A stretch of DNA of 64,000 nt, from contig NC_064009.1 of NCBI RefSeq assembly GCF_932276165.1, positions 6,572,001 through 6,636,000 of the forward strand. The letters are read 5' to 3'. Both the position numbers and the translations under genes were made by a program. This document shows, in pieces, positions 55,678 through 64,000 of this stretch. The first letter of the stretch is position 1, and each line of letters begins with the position of its first letter. The stretch is from Plutella xylostella. Lineage: Eukaryota; Arthropoda; Insecta; Lepidoptera; Plutellidae. The notes below the pieces were generated by a model. That model saw only the letters and a program-made list of their open reading frames with translations, ran no database searches and was not told where the DNA came from.

Positions 55678-57059
55678 AACCGTAGCACACCGCACCCAAA
55701 GTGTATAAGGAACAGGTGATACATCACTCGAGGAGGCTCCTGTCTTGCACTCCGTGCAATCATATTAATAAACTATGAATTTAATTAAATTTTAGATTAG
55801 AATCTTTTTGAAGCTTGCACTAGAATAGCGCTCCAGAATAACGTAGCCAGGAAAAACTGTAGCGTTTCCTTCGTTAGTGTGAAACTGTTATATTGTTTGA
55901 GGGTTCCTCGGTTTATCCGGTCAATAACCTTCTAAAAGGATTATGTAATTTTTTTGCAATTGTTAAGATAAATTTAATAAGTACTTACTTTAAACAAAAT
56001 TTTCATTATTAGGTACCTGTCTAAGAGTACCTAAATATTTATGCTAAATTAATGTAAGTACCCAGTTTTTATTTGTAAATGTGTGTGTGTTTGCGTACCT
56101 ATACCTACCGTTTTTATTTTATTTATTACGTTTATCCTTAAATGCTGCAAAGCGAGTACCTACCTAATTAATTACATAAATACGGAACTATCAAAACAAG
56201 CTCCCATATTAAATTTCTTAATTTTCCATAAAATATTTCCTCGTTCCATCGTTATCTTAGCAGCGCGCAATTTTCTGCAAAGAAAAGTCTTAACGTTAAA
56301 GCAGCCAGTAATAAAGAGCGCGGGCTGCGTTCATTAATTAACTACTCACCTATCCCTCTCGCACTTAGCTGCACTGTTTGTAAATGAGCAGCGGTGCTCT
56401 TCGCACCAACTTTGCGCAAAAATTAACTTACTACATGTCCTAGTTAAGGCGGGCACGGTTTGGGTTTTCTTGACCTTGGAGAATTGGTATTTTTTTAAAA
56501 TATACATAAAGAGATATTTAAATAAATAAGCATCAGAAACATACATAAAAACATACGTATTTTTGTATACTTTGCTCAGAAACTTACTTTCTGGTCTGTA
56601 TAAAATATGACATACTTGTAATTACAACTTTTGTAAAAGTTAACGAAAAATATTTAAAAAAATATCAGATCTTATGTAGGGCCAAGCTTTAACTTTACAA
56701 ATGATACACTAATATGGTAGGTATATCCCTTCAACCTTTGACTTTAAATACACAATTTAGATAGTCATAGTATGTATTTATGTAGTTTCTAAATACAGGG
56801 ATTGCAGGGCCATGGAAATTCTTGAAAAATAAATTCTACTTTCTATAGTAAAAAATCACATTACCAACACAGTTTCTATGAATCAGCAAAAACTAAGTTC
56901 GCAAATATTGAACGTCTTAGAACAAAAGTTGCCTAGAACGACGAGTTATGTCAGTATGATTCGGATATCCTCTTTAACTTGGGACACCCTGTATAAACAG
57001 GAAAATGCAGAAATATTTTATGGAACATGAACATTCATTTCCCTATCTCTTCCTAGACT
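55678..57059. other. Noncoding interval with a solo transposon end
   Basis: No gene is recognised. GGGACACCCTGTATAAAC at about 56974-56991 is a CACCCTG|TA right end of the mariner type without a matching left end. Around 56200-56460 there is a mild CpG enrichment (CAGCGCGCAATTTTC, AAGAGCGCGGGCTGCG). Confidence 0.4.
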
Positions 57060-57320
57060 ATCATCCAACAACCTACCCCTTAACACAGCACTATCACACA
57101 CGGACAGCAAGAGCCTGCATATGCACGTAGCGGTTTCCCCCAAAACGCCGTAACCGCCACACTCATTAACCGAAAAAGGAGTTAATTGTTTTCGTAACAG
57201 AGCAGAATTTCAATTGCCGCCCACCCGTATGTGGTCACGTGTGGTTACTTTCCTTGCTATTCCGTAGTAATAAATCTTGAAGTCTTCGTAATTACAACGC
57301 TGTTGTCGGTTGTGTGTTTT
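57060..57320. promoter_or_regulatory. Candidate enhancer with Runx and E-box sites
   Basis: TGTGGTCACGTGTGGTTA at 57230-57247 holds two Runt-type TGTGGT sites in tandem overlapping a CACGTG E-box. The surroundings (AACGCCGTAACCGCC, TTAATTGTTTTCG, TCATTAATGG) are homeodomain- and CpG-rich. Binding is inference from motifs. Confidence 0.3.
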
Positions 57321-57493
57321 CATTAATGGCTGTAAGACCTGGGCATGCGGTCTTCATTAGACCAAGTGTTAATAGTCGACCAATTATTATTTTTATGAAC
57401 GCCGGAGGCGTGTATCGTTAGGTACAGCCAGCCACTTTTTATGTTACTGATTGAGGTATCTAAAGCTTTTATATGAGGTAAATAAAGTAAGTA

Positions 57494-57541
57494 ACAAGGT
57501 TTAATAACCAAAGGAAAACAAGGTTTAATAACCAAAGGAAG
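57494..57541. repeat. 24-bp tandem duplication
   Basis: ACAAGGTTTAATAACCAAAG plus four bases occurs twice in direct succession (57494-57517, 57518-57541) with only the last base differing. A small recent duplication. Confidence 0.85.
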
Positions 57542-57949
57542 AGCGAACCTATTTCCAATAACCTTCAGAGGAAAATTCTGCGTTTGGAACCTGAGTCATT
57601 TCATAACCTTGAATAATACACCGCAAGATACTCGCCAACCTACCCAGTGTAGTGGGGAGCCGCGATCACTACAGGAAAACCGCCACATCCTCTGCCATTC
57701 ATGTCTAGTCTCCTTTGCACTGAGATCCTCTCAAATTTACTTATCAGCGGTGTCGCTTCCGTGGCGACGGCGATAAATTTACTTTCATCCCTTTCGCTGC
57801 GCGGCGCAGCCTAATTGGCATACATCAATAGCCTTAAAACTATCGAGTTCCCTTTTCAAATATTCAGCAATATTTTTTCTTATACCTCCGTGCGATGCTG
57901 GCTGGAAAAACACGCGGTGAAAGTTTAAAATTTTGAATTAAGAAGACAG

Positions 57950-58421
57950 TGACACGTGAAATGATGCGGGGGATCGCAGGCTGTCCTTGTCGCGCGGCGG
58001 TAGGGCGGTGGCGCGTTTGGGCGGGCGATATGCAAATGTCTAGCGTGTGGTGGTGAGCGGCGCTGTGTGCGTGCACTGTACCATTGGCAGCGCTAGAACG
58101 GCCAACTTCGCCCTCAGTTACGGTTGTTTTTCGTTCCGCTGCTAATTAACTTCCGTATATTCTCAACGTAACTTTTCTCATCCCGTTCTCCTTTAGTTAC
58201 ACTTTTTCCCCTCATTAATGTTACGCTCAGGATTGTTATGTGAAGCGGTCGAGGTTTTGTGATGCAATTAGTGCATTCGGGCACGCTGTGATGTTTTCGC
58301 GGGCGCGCGAGTCCGCGGGATCTTTTCGTTGTTTGCAAATTGTTTAGCCGAGTGGCTGCGACGGTGTCTGTTACAAAGCTGACGTTTATTGTTAATGTGG
58401 CGGTAATGCTGGCTGTTACAA
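57950..58421 (+). promoter_or_regulatory. CpG island promoter and possible 5' UTR exon
   Basis: GCGGCGGTAGGGCGGTGGCG, GGGCGGGCGATATGCAAATG and TTTTCGCGGGCGCGCGAG make the third CpG peak. It contains GC boxes, a POU octamer ATGCAAAT at 58030-58037 and an initiator-like TCAGT at 58114-58118. From there the sequence runs about 300 bp to TTACAA|GTGAGT, a consensus donor at 58422, without a long frame. The reading is a + strand promoter followed by a noncoding first exon. The next candidate exon is at 60317. The 125-codon minus frame (58114-58491) is the antisense shadow. Transcription is not shown by sequence alone. Confidence 0.45.
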
Positions 58422-60316
58422 GTGAGTCCGTAATCCATAGCTCTTTGTTAAGAACCCAGTAATAATGCTCAGGGTTAGTAACTTTGTTCAAAATGTTACT
58501 TTTATTGCTTAAAGAGTGGGACTTTACGAGCTTTCAAATAAATTACCCGCTTTTAAAAGATAGCTGGTATGCTCGCTGGCAAGCGTACACTTTAACTGTG
58601 ATTAGTGCAAGTAAAGATTTGTTAAACCATAATAGTGATTTCTTATAGAGCTAAACGAGTTTACGACATAGCTTAATCAGTCAATAGTTGTTGAGCTCCG
58701 CTCGCGTGTAGACTGAGCCATAAATGTATTAGTAAAATCTCTACACAGAGTCAAACGCTGGTAATTATAACCATAAACTATTTGTGTTGTTGTGTTTGCG
58801 GCCCCTAATGTCGATTATAAAACTATTAAACTTATTTGAGAACGCCTTCGAAAAAGTCGTAATTCCATCATAAATCACGGTCCAATTACAGCTGTAAAAA
58901 TACTATAAAAAATTAGGATTCACATTAACTTGAGCCGGGTCTGTGTACAACAGCTCTAATGAAGTTTAGTGTGCGTGTGTGTGTGAGTGACTAGTAAGTT
59001 GTGTGAGTGAGAAAATTAAAAAGAAACAAATTCGCACCAGCAGCCAGAAGCCTACACGCGATTGAACGTGGGTTTACGCCGCGAAAGAATGCAAATTTTC
59101 ACTTTTTCCTTTTTTCCATCGTAAAAGGCCACAGAAGAATTAATCCCACCTTTATGGCTGCGGAGAACCTTTAATTGCTGCTTTGACAGACAGCTAAAGG
59201 TGCCTTATCAACTCGTATTTCGGGTGTGGTCAGAATCGACACAGCGCAATATATTTTTATAGTTTCAAAGGTGTTGCTTTTATTATCCAAGGATGTGTTC
59301 TTGTTTTACCGGCTTTTAGGCTGCAAATTAGAAAGTTTATAGGCGAATGACCGATGAGATGCACCCCATAAATTATTATTATGGTCGCAGTTTAGCAGTT
59401 TGCAAGACGCAATTTTAAATTTGGAATGGAGTGATTTTTTAATTACCTACCCGCAACTTATATTGATTTATACGCCATTAAACCTGGATTATATGAACCG
59501 GTGTGAAGCAAAGGAATAACTTCTCTACAGCTTCAAAAATAAAGGCTATAAGAAGACTACTCTCAAGTTTTAATTAAAAATATGTATTTTTTTGTTTTTG
59601 TGTACGTTTATTACCACACCTCACAAATTAGAATATTTTTGTAAAATTTCAAAAGAATCTTTCACTCCACAATCTTTATCACATCAATATCGGAATGACA
59701 ATCGTGATCATTCAACACGACGGTTTTATGTTAAATTTATCAATAAATCACAAAAGTCGATATAAATGCTCGGACTTAATACAATAAAGGCAAACGAAGA
59801 AAAAAAATGAAACACAGCGTAGAGGGCAGGCGACGAAAAGTATCCGTTGAAGAATGCACTTTTGCATACACAATGCCTTTTGTTTAGAGAAAGTATTTCA
59901 CATTTTAACCTCCTGAGTGATTTATTATTTATTTTTATATGATTTATAATACTGGCCACCGCGGTACGATGTCATGCCTATAGCTCGGGAGCTTTTTAAA
60001 TACATATAGAACTCGTATTCTTTATAGCTTTTGTTTCGTTATTAAATCTGTTTGTTTTAAGCCATAATTCGCGGTGTATGAGATTAAAAAAATACAATAC
60101 TCGCATTATTACAATATTGTTATATCAGATGTAAGAGAAATAATAATATATAAAAATACTCTTTTTAATAGCGATACTACTGGTATTTATAAAGTATATT
60201 TTTAAAGTTGTTTACTTTTAAAGTTGTTTTTATGATTTAATAATTTTATGGGAACGTGGATGAGATGAAGTATTTTTGTGCTTTTATTTACAATAATATG
60301 CATTACTTTATTATAG
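58422..60316. other. Putative intron or noncoding interval
   Basis: No features are recognised. If the 58422 donor and the 60316 acceptor are used, this is a 1.9-kb first intron. Confidence 0.35.
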
Positions 60317-60436
60317 TTTAAAATAATAAATATCCTTACATTCAAAGGAACAGTGAATAAAAGTGATGTTCGTATGATTAAGGAGACTGATCAACAACGT
60401 ATGGCCGACTTGTCATGTGCCGGTGGGCTTGTGCAG
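60317..60436 (+). CDS. Candidate coding exon with start codon
   Basis: CATTACTTTATTATAG forms an acceptor-like end at 60316. After a short leader, ATG at 60374 opens 21 codons, MIKETDQQRMADL...GGLVQ, ending at CAG|GTGAGT (donor at 60437) in phase 0. A second ATG in frame (60401, CGTATGGCC) has a better start context. Codons such as GCC, GAC, CTT, GTG and CAG are less AT-biased than neighbouring DNA. Together with the CpG-island exon 2 kb upstream this makes a coherent 5' gene model on the + strand whose remaining exons lie outside the window. The peptide is too short to identify a family, and I do not recognise it. Confidence 0.4.
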
Positions 60437-61416
60437 GTGAGTACTTTTGCTCTTAATTATATCATTAGCTATAAAAAAAACCAAACTTTTACATAAAATT
60501 GTAATACTTTGGCAAATAGAAAAATACTGTACCTATAGTCATTTCTTGCTTCAAGCAGATTACGTTGAAGAAAATAAAAAATTTAATGAAAATATTTGAA
60601 ATACCTACGTTATAAAATTAATACTTAACTGATTCACTACTAAATTTTCTAATAAGTCTCTCCCTTCTTCTTCTAACTTCATCTTACTTTTAAGTCAATA
60701 TTGATAAAAAAAACCAAAACATATTTCATACATTTGAAGCATGCCAAACAGCAATAGAATGAGACAGCAAATTATCACTTTTAAAGTTAGTTTTCAAAAT
60801 TCAGTTGAATGAACTATTTGTCTTGAATGTCGCAAGTTTTCAGTTTATATGTAATTAGGTATAAGAAAGTTAGGTTGCACTCAGACGATTGGGCAAGTCT
60901 AGGCATCACGCGATCTGTCTAGATTCATTTATTTTTCTAATTGTTTGCCTGATTAACTTGGTTTGTAAGTGGAGTTTGCAGTCTCTACTTGCTCACTTTG
61001 ATTTTAGCTATTTCGTGTGATTACACTGATATTAATATGCTTTCCCATGGGAATATAAATATTGTTAAATAGTAGGTACTTAGGTACATTTCCCATTTTC
61101 GGATGTGCTTATGAAAGTTACATGTATAAGATTGTACTTAATTTTAGAGGAGATTTGTCGCAATATTTTTGGCACCTTCGCTGAACTACCACTTTGAAAA
61201 AACCTTTTGAAAATGGACTTAGCATACAGTGTTCTTCTTCTTCTAATCGTTGTTGGTGAAAATATGAGCTAGACTGGAATTTGTCGCTGTGGTGAAAGTA
61301 TTTTACAGGCAAATTATTAGTGTCATTTGTTGACTGCCCAGGTTCCGCTAAACGAGACTAGAAAGAAAATGGCATTGATTTCGTTCGAACGTACCGAGAC
61401 TCCGTCAGTAGAGCAT
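60437..61416. other. Noncoding interval
   Basis: AT-rich, nothing recognised; intronic if the upstream exon is real. Confidence 0.4.
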
Positions 61417-61478
61417 ATATTATTTACACTTGAGTCGGATAACTGTATACAGTTATCCGACTCAAGTGTAAATAATAT
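61417..61478. repeat. Perfect 62-bp palindrome without spacer
   Basis: TACAGTTATCCGACTCAAGT and 11 further bases (61448-61478) are the exact reverse complement of 61417-61447, with the symmetry centre between 61447 and 61448. No loop and no mismatch. Hairpins of this kind are unstable in replication, so it is either very recent (a minimal MITE or fold-back event) or an assembly artefact. Confidence 0.9.
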
Positions 61479-62639
61479 TTGGCAAAGTAAATAATTAAAA
61501 CCGGCATTAAATAATAACATATTCATAAATGGAACAGACAATAATCGCGCGCCATCTTGCCGGCGGTCGAACGTTTCCGCTTTAATTTCTCCGATAATTT
61601 GGTGTTTCCGGTCTCAGGATACGGGTGCTTCTGCAATGATGCAATTTGATTGATCTTTTTGACTCTTTATAAAATAATTTAAAATACTTTCGTATTTAAA
61701 GTCTGTAAAGAACTGTGCATAATGTACTATAAAAAAGAGTAATAAATTTATAATGTACACAATATTTATTGCTTTAATTCATATCCTTAAATCATACCTT
61801 CTTTCTTAAGACTGTGTATCTTAGGCCCTGCTTTACAATGTCTGGATAAGGGCTTCTGGATAAGTCTTATTGTTTTAGTTCTAACGTTGTTCTATAGTAA
61901 TTCTAACGTGAATCTTAAAATCTACGTCTGTCACTTTCTATCCGTACACTGTCATAGCAAGGCCTTCCTTCGTGTAACTCAGCGTAGCTCGTAGATCTGT
62001 CGAATGCATATAAAAACGTGGACTTGGGTGTCGAATGCGTGGACTGTGCAGGAAGAGCCCGCCAATCCGTCAGTCCGCCATAATTATATTATTTCGGTAA
62101 TAAATTATCGAATTTTGTACACAAAGGCGGTTGAGGCATGGCTGCTTAATTTTGGTTAGAAGCAAGGACGACCTCAAGACATATGGGACAGGTATTATGG
62201 GAGAATTATAAGCCATTTTACTTCCAGCTAATTACATCTACTGGAGGCTAAAAAATAAGTTGCCTAAACAAGCTTCGATTACGCTATTTAATAATTTAAC
62301 TTAAATGGAATTATTCTTTAAGTAGATGTAAGCATTATTTATATATTCTAAATCAAGTGGTACCTACATCTGCATAGAAACATAAATGATAAAACAATCC
62401 TAAATGAACTTACCTACTCACTTTTTTTGACTCTAATAATAATCATTGATGTGACAGAATTCAGGTTCCTTTAAAATCGTCGGCCTAGCGGGCTTAAGCC
62501 CGTCCCACGATATTAACAGCAATTGTTTTGTTTATTTTATCCAAAAAAAACGTAATTACTCAGGTTAAATACACCAAAAAGTTCGTCTGCTAAGGTCATG
62601 TCTATTTCAATTGCCAGAATCGATACAAAGCCGTATTTA
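61479..62639. other. Noncoding interval
   Basis: No gene is recognised. CGGGCTTAAGCCCG at about 62488-62501 is a 14-bp palindrome. The segment from AGGCCCTGCTTTACAATGTC (about 61833) could be an unrecognised MITE end. Confidence 0.4.
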
Positions 62640-62750
62640 TTCGATTAATGCGTTCAGAAATTATCGCGGGCGAGCACGGGGTATCGACAGAAGCGGTCGC
62701 CATGGCAACGCGCCCCATACGCACTAATTATGCCACACTGATTGCTTTCC
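62640..62750. promoter_or_regulatory. Candidate element with RFX X-box
   Basis: GTCGCCATGGCAAC at 62696-62709 differs by one base from the palindromic RFX consensus GTTGCCATGGCAAC. It lies in a CpG-richer segment (TTATCGCGGGCGAGCACGGG, ACGCGCCCCATACGC) with TAAT cores. RFX factors act on ciliary and neuronal genes. Function here is inferred from the motif. Confidence 0.4.
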
Positions 62751-63605
62751 ACTTTTTTTTTACCCAAGAACACCGCCACCCTATCTCTACTTTGTTAGGG
62801 TAAGTCGTGTCGCTGGTTTTGGTTGAGGAAAAGTTTCATACGAATAAAATTTAAAATAATTCCACGAAGAAGGTTGTACTACTCTTTATTGCATACAAAA
62901 AACATTTATTAATTATATGTAAACATCGTAGGAATATACATATATGTAGCAAAATCAGCGGTCTTATTACTAAAAAAATGTTTTCTAGATGACCAGAACT
63001 GGAACGGGAAATAAAAAGTATAGTGTTTGATTTCATCATAACATGTTAAAATGCTTAGGCATACGTAGTTTTAAATAAACTTTGAATATAGTAAAACCTT
63101 TCTGCTTGCTTCAAGGTGACGTTGCATTTGAATTTGATGACGTCACGGGGATCGATAGAAGGAAACGCCTCATTATTTTTTTATTCGTCACACTGATTAA
63201 TCAAGTGATTAATTATTTATAGTTAGACTGTTTATTAAAACACGGCTGGGTGCCGGTTTTTTATTGATTCACTTTATCGTTTGTTATTACTTAAGTAAAG
63301 AATAGTATTTAGAATTAGAAGAAAAAAGGTTAGCTAGATAACTATGCAACTACTTATTATTAATTAAGTAAATGAAGAAGGCGAATATAAGTATCATACA
63401 ATAATAAGTACTTTTTATGATTTTTATAGAAACATTCCAAAAACTCAAAACTGATTGGTTTAAAAAATAACTGAGCTTTCAATTTAGAATTGGAATTCCA
63501 TATTTGAATTTGAATTCCGCGATTTGGCGAAGCATTTCCCCAAATTAGCCAACCCAGCTGGCCATTGATCTGAGGCAGATACAGCGCAGCCCTGACCTTG
63601 CCCAA
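62751..63605. other. Noncoding interval with one CRE site
   Basis: TGACGTCA, the full CREB/ATF palindrome, lies at 63138-63145 (GATGACGTCACGGGG). Nothing else is recognised. Confidence 0.4.
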
Positions 63606-63669
63606 GGCACACACACGCACACGCGACCTGCTCGTACACACACTCACACACACACAAACACACACACAA
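63606..63669. repeat. CA-rich microsatellite
   Basis: Interrupted (CA)n with CACACGCACACGCG and CACACACACAAACACAC. It creates long minus-strand frames rich in Cys/Val that are artefacts. Confidence 0.8.
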
Positions 63670-64000
63670 TGAAGGGCAGCAGCATTGTTGTATGTTGTAC
63701 TCGAAAGGTACACGTCTATTCGAATATTTCCAATAGGATCTGGCTGGTAAGAAAATAAAGAAAACATTTTTAATATTCGTATCGAGTTTGAATTTAGAAA
63801 ATAAGAAGATATTCGGTTTGCTTTTTAAACTATTTCTTATTTATTGGTTTGATCGTTTATGGGGGATATTAATAAGAAATTCCCAACAACGATCTAGGAT
63901 TACAAGAGAAGTTTAAACAAATTTAAGGTTGTGAAATAAACGTAGGTGATACAGATAATTCTTTCAAATTTAGTACTTGAATTAATGTGAATATAAAACC
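63670..64000. other. Noncoding end of window
   Basis: AT-rich, no feature recognised. Confidence 0.5.

Noticed and set aside
57494..57541. miR-9-like CTTTGGTTAT on the minus strand
   Set aside because: It is part of a 24-bp tandem duplication and lacks the rest of the mature sequence and a hairpin.
58114..58491. 125-codon minus frame
   Set aside because: It is antisense to the CpG-island exon candidate. The threonine-rich sequence has no motif and no splice context.
63360..63767. 135-codon minus frame with CVCVCVCV
   Set aside because: It is translated from the CA microsatellite.

Overview
This is an AT-rich stretch of animal (arthropod) nuclear DNA with no intact long coding sequence. The repeat content points to Lepidoptera (moth or butterfly): a MINE-2-type element beginning AGGGTTCCGTAG and carrying a (GTCY)n microsatellite, short Helitrons running TCCTAATCC to AGCTAG with a (TCTG)n run, LINE tails with the signature GGCCTATGTCCAGCAGTGGA, several tRNA-headed SINEs, and many palindromic MITEs. 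The species cannot be named from the sequence.

Layout. 1-6.7 kb: anonymous AT-rich DNA. 6.7-12.5 kb: retroposon tails, four MITEs or MITE pieces and the first Helitron. 13.0-13.4 kb: a CpG-rich block with possible divergent first exons. 15.2-16.3 kb: a less AT-rich block that looks like conserved regulatory DNA. 16.5-17.5 kb: a decayed mariner-like transposon. 18-25 kb: mostly anonymous, with a dispersed repeat at 21.2 kb and a CpG-rich block at 22.3 kb. 25.1-27.5 kb: a cluster of SINE and LINE fragments. 28.8-32.4 kb: a long fold-back element split by a younger LINE. 33-43 kb: the densest repeat zone, with a SINE, two Helitrons plus a diverged relative, MINE-2, several MITEs and an unusual element built from about nine copies of one short module. 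43-57 kb: sparse repeats, a possible signal-peptide exon and a second CpG-rich first-exon candidate. 57-64 kb: a CpG island and, 2 kb further on, a short coding-exon candidate ending at a consensus splice donor, then a perfect 62-bp palindrome and a palindromic RFX-type X-box.

How it fits together. The recognisable protein-coding material is all from mobile elements and all broken: a CR1/L2-like LINE (endonuclease plus reverse transcriptase, 5' truncated, internally deleted), an RTE-like LINE 3' end with an in-frame stop before its zinc finger, a second RTE-like C-terminus, and a DUF4817-type mariner transposase. The three CpG-rich blocks with consensus splice donors, and the CpG-rich, homeodomain-site-rich blocks between them, would fit a long 5' or intronic region of a regulated host gene on the + strand. 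That is an inference from composition and splice motifs, and no host gene could be identified.
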